Shown piece after piece: positions 1 through 9,057 of a stretch of 41,397 bases of DNA. How positions within the stretch are numbered: the stretch's first letter is position 1; each line of letters starts with the position of its first letter. Both the position numbers and the translations under genes were made by a program. The notes beneath the pieces are model-generated. The model made no database searches, had not been told where the DNA came from, and was given only the letters and a program-made list of their open reading frames with translations. The stretch is from Streptomyces sp. DH12 (GTDB taxonomy: Bacteria > Actinomycetota > Actinomycetes > Streptomycetales > Streptomycetaceae): positions 1-41,397 of the forward strand of contig NZ_JAHWGT010000049.1 in assembly GCF_020873895.1 (NCBI RefSeq), given 5' to 3'.

Positions 1-135
1 GCACCCGCACCCGCACCCGCACCCGCACCCGCAAGCGTTCCACCCGCGCCGCCCCCGCGCCCGCAAGCGATCCGCCTGCGCCCCCGCTAGCGCCGCCGGC
101 GTCCGCCCGTCCCCGCCCCCGCAAGCGCCGTCCGA
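1..135. repeat. Low-complexity C-rich repeat at left edge
   Basis: The window opens with five tandem copies of the hexamer GCACCC (1-30), followed by C-rich sequence in which CCGCAAGCG recurs about three times. No gene is seen between 1 and 174. It may be the tail of a Pro/Ala-rich gene cut by the window edge or an intergenic simple repeat; the sequence does not decide between them. Confidence 0.6.
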
Positions 136-174
136 GCCTCCGCCCGCCCAGCCCGCCCTGCCCCCGCGCTACCC

Positions 175-1278
175 CTACCGCAGTACCGCCTCCAGGAAGT
201 CGCTGCCGATCCGGGCGACGGCCGCCACGTCCAGCTGGTGCAGCACGTACCGCCCCCTGCGGCGGACCGTCACCAGCTCCGCCTTCTTCAGTACCGACAG
301 GTGGCGGGACACCTCCGGCGGGGTGATCCCGTACGTGTCGGCCAGCTCGCTCGTCGTGTACGAACCCCGCGCCAGCTGCCGGCACAGCCGCATCCGCAAC
401 GGGTGCGCCAGTGCCTCCATCCGCCGCTGCAGCAGTTCCACCGACGCGGGCTCCGACATGGCGGGCGCTCCGACCGGGTACTGCACGACGGGCCGCCAAC
501 CCGGCGCGTGCAGCACCAGCAGGTGCGGCCAGCCGAAGCTGGTCGGCACGAACGTCACGCCCGGCCCGACCTCCGGGTCCACGGCTGTCGTCCGGCCGTG
601 CGCCAGCTTGTCCACGTGGACCCGACGCCGTGCCCCGTCCTCCTCCAGGGCGATCGCCTGCGACACCGCGCGCAGCGCCTCCGCCAGGCCCCTGCGGCGC
701 AGGAGCTCCCCCTTCTCCCGGGCGTCGGCCGCCAGTCCGGGAGCGACCCGCCGCCACGTGTCGGCGAAGAACGCCTCGTCGCAGTCCTCGAACAATCGGC
801 GCAGCCACGCGCGCACACCGCTCGGGTCGTCCAGCAGCCGGCGGGTGAAGTCCAGCTGCCGGGGGCCCCGGTTGGCGGCCAGCTCCAGGACGCGGGCCGG
901 CCGTACCGGGTCCCCGGACGTGTACGTCGAGCAGTTGAACTCCAGCGCCGCCCTGACGAACCGCTCCTCGTCCAGCCGGTCGAGCTGGTCGAGCTCCTCC
1001 GCGAGCGTCGTCCCCGGACGTCCGTCCCCGCCCCGCACCCCCGCGTACGGCAGGAACACGTCGGACAGGGTCGCCGTCCACAGGAAGTTCGCCTCGTGGA
1101 GCCGGTCGGCGAGATCCGGCTTCAGTCCCGCAGCGGTCGCCGTCGCCCAGCCGTGCAGGCCGGGGTGGTGCGCGGGCTCGGCCAGGGCGTGCAGGGCGAC
1201 GCCGAGCTCGGCGAGGGGCGAGAGCTCGAAGATGACGCGCTCGGACGGCAGGCCGGTGATGTCGATGGTCAGGCTCAC
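175..1278 (-). CDS. ArsR-family transcriptional regulator (DUF5937-type N-terminal domain)
   Basis: 367 aa with a GTG start. The last ~85 residues form an ArsR-type winged helix: a helix around MEALAHPLRMRLCRQLARG, the recognition region ITPPEVSRHLSVLKKAELV, and the wing RRRGRYVLHQL. The first ~270 residues resemble the DUF5937 domain found upstream of such HTH domains in actinobacteria. No CxC metal-binding pair is present in the helix, so a classical metal sensor is unlikely and the ligand is unknown. A perfect 7-bp inverted repeat lies 41 bp upstream, consistent with autoregulation. In relatives I recall a transporter as the usual divergent neighbour; here only a short ORF is present. Confidence 0.85.
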   Translation of the reverse strand: MSLTIDITGLPSERVIFELSPLAELGVALHALAEPAHHPGLHGWATATAAGLKPDLADRLHEANFLWTATLSDVFLPYAGVRGGDGRPGTTLAEELDQLDRLDEERFVRAALEFNCSTYTSGDPVRPARVLELAANRGPRQLDFTRRLLDDPSGVRAWLRRLFEDCDEAFFADTWRRVAPGLAADAREKGELLRRRGLAEALRAVSQAIALEEDGARRRVHVDKLAHGRTTAVDPEVGPGVTFVPTSFGWPHLLVLHAPGWRPVVQYPVGAPAMSEPASVELLQRRMEALAHPLRMRLCRQLARGSYTTSELADTYGITPPEVSRHLSVLKKAELVTVRRRGRYVLHQLDVAAVARIGSDFLEAVLR

Positions 1279-1318
1279 GTCCCCATGGTGCGGGGTGCCG
1301 CGGGGGCGCGGCGGTCAC

Positions 1319-1335
1319 TTGACGACCCTCGTCAA
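1319..1335. promoter_or_regulatory. Candidate ArsR-family operator (perfect inverted repeat)
   Basis: TTGACGACCCTCGTCAA is a perfect 7-bp inverted repeat with a 3-nt centre. It lies between the start of the minus-strand ArsR-type gene (1278) and a plus-strand small ORF (1377). Each arm also contains a TTGACG hexamer resembling a -35 box, so binding here could block divergent promoters. Function is inferred from symmetry and position only. Confidence 0.55.
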
Positions 1336-1376
1336 TCGACGCGCGACCCCGGTGGCGGTCCGTCCAGCCTGGACGC

Positions 1377-1580
1377 ATGAACGTGACGCAGCAGTACCTC
1401 CTCGACACCTACCGCGCCGCCCAGCACGGCACGCCCTACCCGCCCGCGCCCGGCGGTCCCTCCACACCCTCCCTCCGTCCGCTCCTCCGTGCGCTACCGC
1501 GCCGCTGGGCGCGCGCCACACCACCCGGCCGGTCGGGGCCCACCCCGCCGTCCTCCTCTCAGTCCTCCCGCTCCACCTGA
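1377..1580 (+). CDS. Small hypothetical protein, doubtful
   Basis: 67 aa, ATG start, 41 bp past the ArsR-type palindrome and divergent from the regulator gene. The first ~18 residues (MNVTQQYLLDTYRAAQHG) look like real coding sequence: amphipathic, with Thr/Gln/Tyr unlike a chance GC-rich frame. The remainder becomes Pro/Ser/Arg-rich and runs across the 3' end of the convergent threonine-aldolase gene (overlap 1559-1580), suggesting a frameshifted or decayed C-terminus. There is no clear Shine-Dalgarno sequence. It may be a degraded remnant of a longer protein that the ArsR-type regulator once controlled. Confidence 0.35.
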   Translation: MNVTQQYLLDTYRAAQHGTPYPPAPGGPSTPSLRPLLRALPRRWARATPPGRSGPTPPSSSQSSRST

Positions 1581-2767
1581 CGCACGTACCCGAGGAAGTC
1601 GGCGACCGCCTCTGCCACGTCATCGGCCGTCCACTCCAGCCCCGGCGCCGCGACCGTCACCTCGGTCACCGCGACTCCGGGCGGGCCGGCCGCGCTCCCC
1701 GCGAACCAGCGGCGGAACAGCACCCGCCCCGTCTCCTCCGCCTGCCGCACGGCGGCCTCCGTCAGCACCTCCGACGCGTGGGGCAGCCACACCTGGAACT
1801 CGTGGGTGTGCGGCACTTCCGGGTGCACCCGGAACCACGGCACGGCCGCCGCCTCGAACCCTTTCCGCAATCCCGCCGCCACGACCGCCGCGTGCGCCAC
1901 GTACGACGGCAGCCTCGGCAGCTCCCGTGCCAGGCCCAGCAGGTCGGCCAGCGCCGCCGGATGCTGCTGGAAGACGCTGCCCCCGTAGCGGTGGCGCCAC
2001 GCCCGCGCCTCCGCCACGAACGACTCCGGCCCCACCAGCGCCGCACCGGACAGACCACCCAGCGACTTGTAGAACGACACGTAGACGCTGTCCGCCAGCT
2101 CCGCGATCTCCGGCAGGCCCCGCCCGAAGTGCGACGTGGTCTCCCACAGGCGGGCCCCGTCGAAGTGCACCAGGGCGTCCCGCTCCCGCGCCGCCTCCAC
2201 CACCTCCTCCAGCTCGTCCCAGGTCGGCAGGGTGTATCCGGCGTCCCGCAGCGGCAGCTCCAGCATCAACGTCCCGAACGGCTCCTCCACCCCGCGCACC
2301 TCGTCCGCCGTCGGCAGCCGCCCCGCCCTCGTCGGGTGCACGGTCCGCAGCCCGCTCACCGCCCCCAGCGCGCCCCGCTCGTGCACCTCCGGATGGGCCA
2401 GCGGGTGCAGCGCCACGACGGGGTTGCCCGTGCGTCCCGCCCAGCACCGCAGCGCCACCTGCTGCGCCATCGTCCCGGTCGGGAAGAACGCCGCCGCCGG
2501 GAACCCCAGCAGCTCCGCCACCCGCTGCTCCAGGTGCTCGACGACCCCGTCCCCGTACAGGTCGACAGTGCCGTCCAGGTCGTACACCGAGGGCCCCTCT
2601 TCGGCCAGCACCCGGAGCCACTCCGCCGGCGTGCCCTCCGCCGACCCCCTGGCCAGCACCCGATCGGCTCCTCGCCACGCGGCGACCCGTCGCCGCCGCT
2701 GCTCCTCCTCTCCTCCCGACTTCCGCTGCTCCGTGCTCTCGCCGTCGTCCGTCATCAGATCAGCCAT
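1559..2767 (-). CDS. Threonine aldolase / beta-eliminating lyase family PLP enzyme
   Basis: 402 aa from the chosen ATG at 2767; an upstream in-frame extension is poor coding sequence. Fold-type I PLP enzyme of the low-specificity L-threonine aldolase family, which cleaves beta-hydroxy amino acids to glycine and an aldehyde in the cytoplasm. Seen in the sequence: the FFPTGTMAQQVAL segment (about 94-106) that usually contacts the cofactor phosphate, the HFDGARLWE motif (about 201-209) whose Asp holds the pyridine nitrogen, and the Schiff-base lysine in VSFYKSLGG (K234). The first ~45 residues are charged and variable, longer than in most family members. Monocistronic, divergent from the cofactor operon. 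The substrate cannot be fixed from sequence. Confidence 0.85.
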   Translation of the reverse strand: MADLMTDDGESTEQRKSGGEEEQRRRRVAAWRGADRVLARGSAEGTPAEWLRVLAEEGPSVYDLDGTVDLYGDGVVEHLEQRVAELLGFPAAAFFPTGTMAQQVALRCWAGRTGNPVVALHPLAHPEVHERGALGAVSGLRTVHPTRAGRLPTADEVRGVEEPFGTLMLELPLRDAGYTLPTWDELEEVVEAARERDALVHFDGARLWETTSHFGRGLPEIAELADSVYVSFYKSLGGLSGAALVGPESFVAEARAWRHRYGGSVFQQHPAALADLLGLARELPRLPSYVAHAAVVAAGLRKGFEAAAVPWFRVHPEVPHTHEFQVWLPHASEVLTEAAVRQAEETGRVLFRRWFAGSAAGPPGVAVTEVTVAAPGLEWTADDVAEAVADFLGYVRQVERED

Positions 2768-2925
2768 GCGCCGATCATCCCGGTGCGTTGTCCACAAGCG
2801 CCCGCGATTATCGGACCGGGTGCTGTGGCCTGTGGACAGTGCGGAAGCGGCGGCGAAACGCTGGCGTAGCATGACGAGAAATCGTCCGGTACCCCCCGCG
2901 GACTGGAACGGAAGGCCGTCGCCAC

Positions 2926-3873
2926 GTGAACCCATCAGCAGCGGAACCCCGCCCCGCCCGACTCGCCGTGGGCGTCGTGGGCGCGGGCCGGGTAGGACCC
3001 GCCCTCGCCGCGTCCCTGCAGCTCGCCGGACACCGCCCGGTCGCCGTCTCCGGTGTGTCCGACGCGTCGCTGCGCCGCGCCGCCGACCTGCTCCCCGGCG
3101 TGCCCGTGGTCCCGCCCGCGCAGGTCATGGAGCGGGCCGACCTGGTGCTGCTCACGGTCCCCGACGACGCCCTCCCGGGCCTGGTGCAGGGCCTCGCGGA
3201 GACCGGCGCCGTACGGCCCGGGCAGCTCCTCGTCCACACCTCCGGCCGGTACGGCGTCGGAGTGCTCGACCCGGCCCGGCGGGCCGGCGCCCTGCCGCTC
3301 GCCCTGCACCCCGCCATGACGTTCACCGGCACCAGCGTGGACGTGCAGCGGCTCGCCGGCTGCTCCTTCGGGGTCACCGCCCCCGAGGAGCTGCGCCTGG
3401 CCGCCGAGGCGCTCGTCATCGAGATGGGCGGCGAGCCCGAGTGGATCGCGGAGGCGGCCCGGCCGCTGTACCACGCCGCCCTGGCCCTGGGCGCCAACCA
3501 CCTGGTCACCCTGGTGGCCCAGTCGATGGAGCTGCTCCGCCACGCGGGGGTCGCGGCACCGGACCGGATGCTCGGCCCGCTCCTCGGCGCGGCGCTGGAC
3601 AACGCGCTGCGGTCCGGTGACGCCGCCCTGACCGGTCCGGTCGCGCGCGGGGACGCCGGTACGGTCGCCGCGCACGTGGCGGAGCTGCGCAAGCACGCCC
3701 CGGCCACGGTCGAGGGCTACCTCGCCATGGCCCGCTCCACCGCGGACCGCGCCCTGGCGCACGGGCTGCTCAAGCCCGAGTTCGCCGAGGACCTGCTCGG
3801 CGTCCTCGCCACGGGCCCGGCCGCGGAGGGACGCCCCGACGGCGAGGGTCCGGAAGGAGACAGCGACCGATGA
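2926..3873 (+). CDS. Rossmann-like NAD(P)-binding protein with DUF2520 domain
   Basis: 315 aa, GTG start with purine-rich GGAACGGAAGG 10-20 nt upstream. The N-terminus carries a dinucleotide-binding motif, [16 protein letters not shown] (about 15-30), followed by a Rossmann fold similar to F420/NADP oxidoreductases. The C-terminal half (about 145-290) is helical and matches the DUF2520 type, with FTGTSVDV and an [17 protein letters not shown] helix like the dimerisation domain of ketopantoate and 6-phosphogluconate-like dehydrogenases. It is the first gene of a coupled operon; its TGA overlaps the panC ATG by 4 bp. The context suggests a reductase in pantothenate supply, possibly ketopantoate to pantoate, but that is inference. 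Confidence 0.88.
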   Translation: MNPSAAEPRPARLAVGVVGAGRVGPALAASLQLAGHRPVAVSGVSDASLRRAADLLPGVPVVPPAQVMERADLVLLTVPDDALPGLVQGLAETGAVRPGQLLVHTSGRYGVGVLDPARRAGALPLALHPAMTFTGTSVDVQRLAGCSFGVTAPEELRLAAEALVIEMGGEPEWIAEAARPLYHAALALGANHLVTLVAQSMELLRHAGVAAPDRMLGPLLGAALDNALRSGDAALTGPVARGDAGTVAAHVAELRKHAPATVEGYLAMARSTADRALAHGLLKPEFAEDLLGVLATGPAAEGRPDGEGPEGDSDR

Positions 3874-5159
3874 GTTCGACGCCGCACGCCACCAGCCCGT
3901 CCGGCGGGGCGCCGGACGCCGCGCGCCCCGGTGTCGCGCTCGTCCACACCCGTGAGGCGCTCGACCGGCTGCGCGAGGGCACGCCTGCGGCCGCGGACCG
4001 CCCGGGCGCCCGTCGGCCGGCGCCGGACGCACCGGTCGGCGCGTCCACCGCCGCGGCGCCCGCCACGGACCCTGGTCCCGCCACGCCCGCCCCGGACCCT
4101 GGTCCCGCGGCGCCCGTCCATGCCGCGGCGCCCGTCCATGCCGCGGCGCCCGTCCATGCCGCAGCGCCCGTCCACGCCGCTGCCCCCGCCGGGGCCGCTG
4201 CCCCCGCGTCCGCCCCCCGGGTCGCCGTCGTCATGACGATGGGGGCCCTGCACGAGGGGCACGCCACGCTCGTGCGGACAGCGCGGGAGCACGTCGGACC
4301 CGCCGGTTTCGTCGTGGTGACCGTCTTCGTCAACCCACTGCAGTTCGGCGCCGGCGAGGACCTCGACCGCTACCCCCGCACCCTCGACGCCGACGTCCGG
4401 ATCGCCGAGGAGGCGGGTGCCGACGCGGTGTTCGCGCCCTCCGTCGACGAGGTCTACCCCGGCGGCGAGCCGCAGGTCCGGATCACGGCGGGGCCCATGG
4501 GACAGCGGCTGGAAGGCGCCTCACGCCCCGGGCACTTCGACGGCATGCTGACCGTCGTGGCGAAGCTGCTCCACCTCACCCGCCCCGACGTGGCGTTCTT
4601 CGGCCAGAAGGACGCCCAGCAGCTGGCCCTGATCCGCCGCATGGTCCGGGACCTCGACTTCCGCGTCCGCATCGTCGGCGTGCCGACGGTCCGCGAGGCC
4701 GACGGCCTGGCGCTGTCCAGCCGCAACCGCTACCTGTCGCCCCGCGAGCGCCGTACCGCGCTCGCCCTCTCCGCCGCCCTGTTCGCCGCGCGCGACCGGC
4801 TCGCCGCCCAGCAGGCGCTGGTCGCGCGGGCCGCGTCGCTGCCCACGTCGCAGGGCCGGGCGGACGCGCTGTCCCGGATCGGCGAGTCCCGTGCCGCGGC
4901 CGACGCGCACGCCGTCGCCCAGGCGGTGCACGCCCCGCGAGGGGCCGACGCCGTGCGCGCCGCCGCCGGGGCCGTACTGGAGGAGGCGGCGAAGGCCGAG
5001 CCGCCGCTCGTCCTCGACTACCTCGCCCTGGTGGACCCGGCCGACTTCACCGAGGTACCCGACGACCACACGGGCGAAGCCGTCCTCCTGGTCGCGGCCA
5101 AGGTCGGTACGACCCGGCTGATCGACAACCTGCCTCTGACCCTCGGAGCACCCGCATGA
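3870..5159 (+). CDS. panC: Pantothenate synthetase (pantoate--beta-alanine ligase)
   Basis: 429 aa. Joins pantoate and beta-alanine using ATP to make pantothenate, in the cytoplasm. The HIGH-like signature MGALHEGH lies at 124-131, with [32 protein letters not shown] and LSSRNRYL further on, all typical of PanC. The protein is much longer than the usual 280-330 aa. The helix normally just before the HIGH strand ([14 protein letters not shown], about 22-35) is separated from it by ~80 Ala/Pro residues, including four exact AAPVHA repeats. A second stretch, about 310-355, is also rich in Ala/Arg. ATGA overlaps couple it to the DUF2520 gene upstream and to nadB downstream. Confidence 0.95.
   Translation: MSSTPHATSPSGGAPDAARPGVALVHTREALDRLREGTPAAADRPGARRPAPDAPVGASTAAAPATDPGPATPAPDPGPAAPVHAAAPVHAAAPVHAAAPVHAAAPAGAAAPASAPRVAVVMTMGALHEGHATLVRTAREHVGPAGFVVVTVFVNPLQFGAGEDLDRYPRTLDADVRIAEEAGADAVFAPSVDEVYPGGEPQVRITAGPMGQRLEGASRPGHFDGMLTVVAKLLHLTRPDVAFFGQKDAQQLALIRRMVRDLDFRVRIVGVPTVREADGLALSSRNRYLSPRERRTALALSAALFAARDRLAAQQALVARAASLPTSQGRADALSRIGESRAAADAHAVAQAVHAPRGADAVRAAAGAVLEEAAKAEPPLVLDYLALVDPADFTEVPDDHTGEAVLLVAAKVGTTRLIDNLPLTLGAPA
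4107..4178 (+). repeat. Four 18-bp tandem repeats inside panC
   Basis: Four in-frame copies of an 18-bp unit encoding Ala-Ala-Pro-Val-His-Ala (residues 80-103 of PanC). The first three are identical or nearly so; the fourth differs at two wobble bases. A second shorter duplication around the words GGACCCTGGTCCCGC lies just upstream (about 4066-4110). Low divergence suggests recent slippage expansion within a disordered loop. Confidence 0.9.
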
Positions 5160-7045
5160 CCGGCATACGACTCCAGGCCCCGGCGCCCGGCTGGGCCATC
5201 GACGCCGATGTGGTCGTCGTCGGCTCCGGCGTCGCCGGCCTGACCGCCGCCCTCCGCTGCACGGCCGCCGGGCTCCGCACGGTCGTCGTCACCAAGGCCC
5301 GGCTGGACGACGGCTCCACCCGCTGGGCGCAGGGCGGCATCGCCGCGGCGCTGGGCGACGGCGACACCCCCGACCAGCACATGGAGGACACGCTCGTCGC
5401 GGGCGCCGGCCTCTGCGACGAGGTGGCGGTACGCGCCCTGGTCACCGAGGGCCCGGACGCCGTGCGGCGCCTGATCGCGACCGGCGCCCGGTTCGACACG
5501 GACGAGGCCGGCACCATCGAGCTGACCCGCGAGGGCGGACACCACCGCCGCCGCATCGCCCACGCCGGCGGCGACGCGACGGGCGCCGAGATCTCCCGCG
5601 CCCTGGTCGACGCGGTCCGCGAGCGCGCCGTCCGCACCATCGAGAACGCCCTGGTCCTGGACCTGCTCACCGACGCCGGCGGCCGGACCGCGGGCGTCAC
5701 CCTGCACGTCATGGGGGAGGGCCAGCACGACGGCGTCGGCGCCGTCCACGCCCCGGCCGTCGTCCTCGCGACCGGCGGCATGGGCCAGGTCTTCTCCGCC
5801 ACCACCAACCCGGCCGTCTCCACCGGCGACGGCGTCGCGCTCGCGCTGCGGGCCGGCGCCGAGGTCAGCGACCTGGAGTTCGTGCAGTTCCACCCGACCG
5901 TCCTGTTCCTCGGCCGTGAGGCGGAGGGCCAGCAGCCGCTGGTCTCCGAGGCGGTACGGGGCGAGGGCGCCCACCTGGTCGACGCGGACGGCGTGCGGTT
6001 CATGGTCGGGCAGCACGAGCTGGCCGAGCTGGCGCCGCGCGACATCGTCGCGAAGGGCATCATGCGCCGGATGCGCGAGCAGGGCACCTCGCACATGTAC
6101 CTGGACGCCCGCCACTTCGGCGCGCGGATGTGGGAGACGCGCTTCCCGACCATCCTCGCCGCGTGCCGCGCCCACGGCTTCGACCCGGTCACCGAGCCCA
6201 TCCCGGTCGCCCCGGCCGCCCACTACGCGTCCGGCGGCGTCCGTACCGACCTGCGCGGCCGCACCACCGTGCCCGGCCTGTACGCGTGCGGGGAGGTCGC
6301 CTGCACCGGCGTGCACGGCGCCAACCGGCTCGCCTCGAACTCGCTCCTGGAGGGCCTGGTCTTCGCCGAGCGCATCGCCGACGAGATCGCCGCGGGGAAG
6401 GCGCGGGCGGGCGGCCCGGTGCCGCAGCCGGTCCCGCACCCGGCGCCGCGCGTCCTGCCGCTCCTCGACCCGGCCGCCCGCGCCCGCGTCCAGCACGTCA
6501 TGACGCACGGCGCCGGAGTGCTGCGTTCCGCCGCCAGCCTCGCCGAGGCGGCCGAGCAGCTGGACGCCGTGTACGCCGAGGCCGCCGGCCGACCGACGGG
6601 CGGCGAAGGCACCACGGCCACCGTGGGCACCGGGGCCACCGAAAGCACCGAAGGAGCCGGCGGGGACAAGACGGCCGAGCCCGGCGTGGAGTCGTGGGAG
6701 ACCACCAACCTCCTGTGCGTGGCCCGCGTCCTGGTCGCCGCCGCCCGCCGCCGCGAGGAGACCCGCGGCTGCCACTGGCGGGAGGACCACCCGGACCGCG
6801 ACGACGACGCCTGGCGCCGCCACCTCGTCGTCCGCCTGGGCCCGGACCGGAGCCTGGACGTCCGTACCACCGACACCCACGACCTCCCGCCCACCACGCC
6901 CGACACCCGGCCGCCCGCCCCCGAGGCGCCGACCCCCGCAGCACCCGCCTCCGAACCGTCCGCCCCCGGGCCGTCCACCCCCCGGACGCCCACCACCCCC
7001 GACCCCGCCGACAAGGCCGCCGCCCGCAGGGAGCCGCAACCATGA
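5156..7045 (+). CDS. nadB: L-aspartate oxidase
   Basis: 629 aa flavoprotein that oxidises L-aspartate to iminoaspartate, the first step of de novo NAD synthesis. The FAD-binding GSGVAG sits at 23-28; [13 protein letters not shown], the substrate-region [23 protein letters not shown] and the late signature [14 protein letters not shown] (about 387-400) are all present. It is longer than typical NadB (~540 aa) because of a Gly/Thr-rich insert around 480-510 and a Pro/Ala/Thr-rich tail over the last ~60 residues. The start overlaps the panC stop and the stop overlaps the nadC start (ATGA both times), so translation is probably coupled. No nadA is in this operon. Confidence 0.95.
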   Translation: MTGIRLQAPAPGWAIDADVVVVGSGVAGLTAALRCTAAGLRTVVVTKARLDDGSTRWAQGGIAAALGDGDTPDQHMEDTLVAGAGLCDEVAVRALVTEGPDAVRRLIATGARFDTDEAGTIELTREGGHHRRRIAHAGGDATGAEISRALVDAVRERAVRTIENALVLDLLTDAGGRTAGVTLHVMGEGQHDGVGAVHAPAVVLATGGMGQVFSATTNPAVSTGDGVALALRAGAEVSDLEFVQFHPTVLFLGREAEGQQPLVSEAVRGEGAHLVDADGVRFMVGQHELAELAPRDIVAKGIMRRMREQGTSHMYLDARHFGARMWETRFPTILAACRAHGFDPVTEPIPVAPAAHYASGGVRTDLRGRTTVPGLYACGEVACTGVHGANRLASNSLLEGLVFAERIADEIAAGKARAGGPVPQPVPHPAPRVLPLLDPAARARVQHVMTHGAGVLRSAASLAEAAEQLDAVYAEAAGRPTGGEGTTATVGTGATESTEGAGGDKTAEPGVESWETTNLLCVARVLVAAARRREETRGCHWREDHPDRDDDAWRRHLVVRLGPDRSLDVRTTDTHDLPPTTPDTRPPAPEAPTPAAPASEPSAPGPSTPRTPTTPDPADKAAARREPQP

Positions 7046-8082
7046 GCACGCCCGAAGAACGCCCGCAGCCCGTGGACGTACCCCTGATCCAGATCGGCGC
7101 GCCCGCGTCGGCCGAGGAGGCGGCAGGAGGCGGCTGCGGCGACGGCTGCGGCTGCGCGGCCGGCGTGGAGGGCGACGAGGAGGTGTACGAGTGCGGGCTC
7201 GACCCGGCGCTCGCCGCGCTCCTCGCGCAGGCGGGCCTCGACCCCGTGCTGGTGGAGGACGTCGCCTACCGCGCGGTCGAGGAGGACCTGGACGGCGGCG
7301 TGGACGTGACGACGGTCGCGACCGTGCCCGAGGACGCCGTCGCCACGGCGGACTTCACCGCGCGCGAGGCGGGCACGGTCGCCGGCATCCACGTCGCGGA
7401 GGCGGTGCTGTCGATCGTGTGCACAGCCGAGTTCGAGGTCGAGCGGCACGTCCTCGACGGCGACCGGGTCGAGGCGGGCCAGAAGCTGCTCTCCGTCACC
7501 GCCCGCACGCGTGACCTGCTGACCGGCGAGCGCAGCGCGCTGAACATCATGTGCCGCCTCTCCGGCATCGCCACCGCCACCCGGGCCTGGGCGGACGCCC
7601 TGGAGGGCCACAAGGCGGAGGTCCGCGACACCCGCAAGACCACGCCGGGACTGCGCGCCCTGGAGAAGTACGCGGTGCGCTGCGGCGGCGGCGTCAACCA
7701 CCGCATGTCCCTGTCGGACGCCGCGCTGGTGAAGGACAACCACGTGGTGGCCGCGGGCGGTGTGGCCGAGGCGTTCAAGGCCGTGCGGGAGCAGTTCCCC
7801 GACGTGCCGATCGAGGTCGAGGTCGACACGCTGCACCAGGTCCGCGAGGTCCTGGAGGCGGGCGCCGACCTGATCCTCCTGGACAACTTCACGCCGCTGG
7901 AGACGGAGGAGGCCGTCGCGCTGGTCGCGGGCCGCGCCGTCCTGGAGTCGTCGGGCCGGCTCACCCTGGAGAACGCCGCCGCGTACGCCGCGACCGGTGT
8001 CGACTACCTCGCGGTGGGCGCCCTCACCCACTCGTCGCCGATCCTCGACATCGGCCTGGACCTGCGAGAGGCCCGGGACTGA
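7042..8082 (+). CDS. nadC: Nicotinate-nucleotide pyrophosphorylase (quinolinate phosphoribosyltransferase)
   Basis: 346 aa. Converts quinolinate and PRPP to nicotinate mononucleotide, CO2 and PPi. Family signatures: DGGVDVTT near the N-terminus of the core, ALNIMCRLSGIAT, RDTRKTTPGLRALEKYAV, GGGVNHRMSLSDAALVKDNH, and the C-terminal LESSGRLTLENAAAYAATGV. The first ~45 residues are an extension ahead of the usual start, with Cys at 32, 36, 38 and 51 in a CGDGCGC context. The ATG was chosen because it overlaps the nadB stop. Translation of coaX begins 2 bases after the nadC stop. Confidence 0.95.
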   Translation: MSTPEERPQPVDVPLIQIGAPASAEEAAGGGCGDGCGCAAGVEGDEEVYECGLDPALAALLAQAGLDPVLVEDVAYRAVEEDLDGGVDVTTVATVPEDAVATADFTAREAGTVAGIHVAEAVLSIVCTAEFEVERHVLDGDRVEAGQKLLSVTARTRDLLTGERSALNIMCRLSGIATATRAWADALEGHKAEVRDTRKTTPGLRALEKYAVRCGGGVNHRMSLSDAALVKDNHVVAAGGVAEAFKAVREQFPDVPIEVEVDTLHQVREVLEAGADLILLDNFTPLETEEAVALVAGRAVLESSGRLTLENAAAYAATGVDYLAVGALTHSSPILDIGLDLREARD

Positions 8083-8084
8083 CC

Positions 8085-8891
8085 GTGCTGCTCACCATCG
8101 ACGTCGGCAACACCCACACCGTCCTCGGCCTCTTCGACGGCGAGGAGATCGTCGAGCACTGGCGGATCTCCACGGACGCGCGCCGCACCGCCGACGAGCT
8201 CGCCGTGGTGCTCCAGGGGCTGATGGGCATGCACCCGCTGCTCGGCGTCGAGCTGGGCGAGGGCATCGGCGGCATCGCGATCTGCTCGACGGTCCCGTCC
8301 GTCCTGCACGAGCTCCGCGAGGTGACGAGGCGCTACTACGGCGACGTCCCGGCGGTCCTCGTCGAGCCCGGCATCAAGACGGGCGTCCCGATCCTCACCG
8401 ACAACCCCAAGGAGGTCGGCGCCGACCGGGTCATCAACTCGGCCGCCGCCGTCGAGCTCTACGGCGGCCCGGCGATCGTCGTCGACTTCGGTACGGCGAC
8501 GACGTTCGACGCCGTGAGCTCGCGAGGCGAGTACGTGGGCGGGGTGATCGCCCCCGGCATCGAGATCTCCGTCGAGGCGCTGGGCGTCCGCGGCGCGCAG
8601 CTGCGCAAGATCGAGGTGACCCGGCCGCGCGGCGTCATCGGCAAGAACACCGTCGAGGCGATGCAGTCGGGCATCGTGTACGGCTTCGCGGGGCAGGTCG
8701 ACGGCGTCGTCGCCCGCATGCGGCAGGAGCTGGTCGGCCCGGACGGCGACCCCTCGGACGTCACCGTCATCGCCACGGGCGGCCTGGCGCCGATGGTGCT
8801 CGGCGAGGCGAAGCTGATCGACGAGCACGAGCCGTGGCTGACCCTGATCGGCCTGCGCCTGGTGTACGAGCGGAACATCTCCCGCCTGTAG
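8085..8891 (+). CDS. coaX: Type III pantothenate kinase
   Basis: 268 aa, GTG start 2 bases after the nadC stop. Phosphorylates pantothenate in the first step of CoA synthesis; type III enzymes have an ASKHA (acetate/sugar kinase-Hsc70-actin) fold and do not show CoA feedback. Signatures: phosphate-binding DVGNTHTV at 6-13, GADRVINSAAAVE, the second phosphate motif DFGTATTFDAV, and GGVIAPGIEIS. Length matches the family (about 255-270). Last gene of the cofactor operon, which thus links pantothenate synthesis and phosphorylation with NAD synthesis. A perfect hairpin follows. Confidence 0.95.
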   Translation: MLLTIDVGNTHTVLGLFDGEEIVEHWRISTDARRTADELAVVLQGLMGMHPLLGVELGEGIGGIAICSTVPSVLHELREVTRRYYGDVPAVLVEPGIKTGVPILTDNPKEVGADRVINSAAAVELYGGPAIVVDFGTATTFDAVSSRGEYVGGVIAPGIEISVEALGVRGAQLRKIEVTRPRGVIGKNTVEAMQSGIVYGFAGQVDGVVARMRQELVGPDGDPSDVTVIATGGLAPMVLGEAKLIDEHEPWLTLIGLRLVYERNISRL

Positions 8892-8956
8892 CAGCCCGCC
8901 GCACGGCCCCCCCGGGCGCCGGACGCCCCACCCGCCACCCCGCCGTACGCGAGCGA

Positions 8957-8989
8957 CGTGCCCGGCCGCCACCCCGGCGGCCGGGCACG
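8957..8989 (+). terminator. Hairpin terminator after coaX
   Basis: A perfect 14-bp GC-rich stem (8957-8970 with 8976-8989) with a 5-nt loop, 65 bp after the coaX stop. It lacks a T-run, as is common for Streptomyces terminators. It probably ends the DUF2520-panC-nadB-nadC-coaX transcript. Confidence 0.65.
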
Positions 8990-9045
8990 GCCGCACCGGG
9001 CAACGCGCCCGGCACACCCTGCACGAACTTTGTCCGATAAGCACG

Positions 9046-9051
9046 TATTGT
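9046..9051 (+). promoter_or_regulatory. -10 box for a leaderless start
   Basis: TATTGT lies 6 nt before the ATG at 9058. Initiation 6-7 nt after the box would place +1 at the ATG itself. No Shine-Dalgarno sequence precedes this gene and no good -35 box is seen. Confidence 0.4.
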
Positions 9052-9057
9052 CAGTAC

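Noticed and set aside
2768-2935. 56-residue N-terminal extension of the threonine-aldolase-type enzyme
   Set aside because: It overlaps the start of the divergent DUF2520 gene and looks non-coding.
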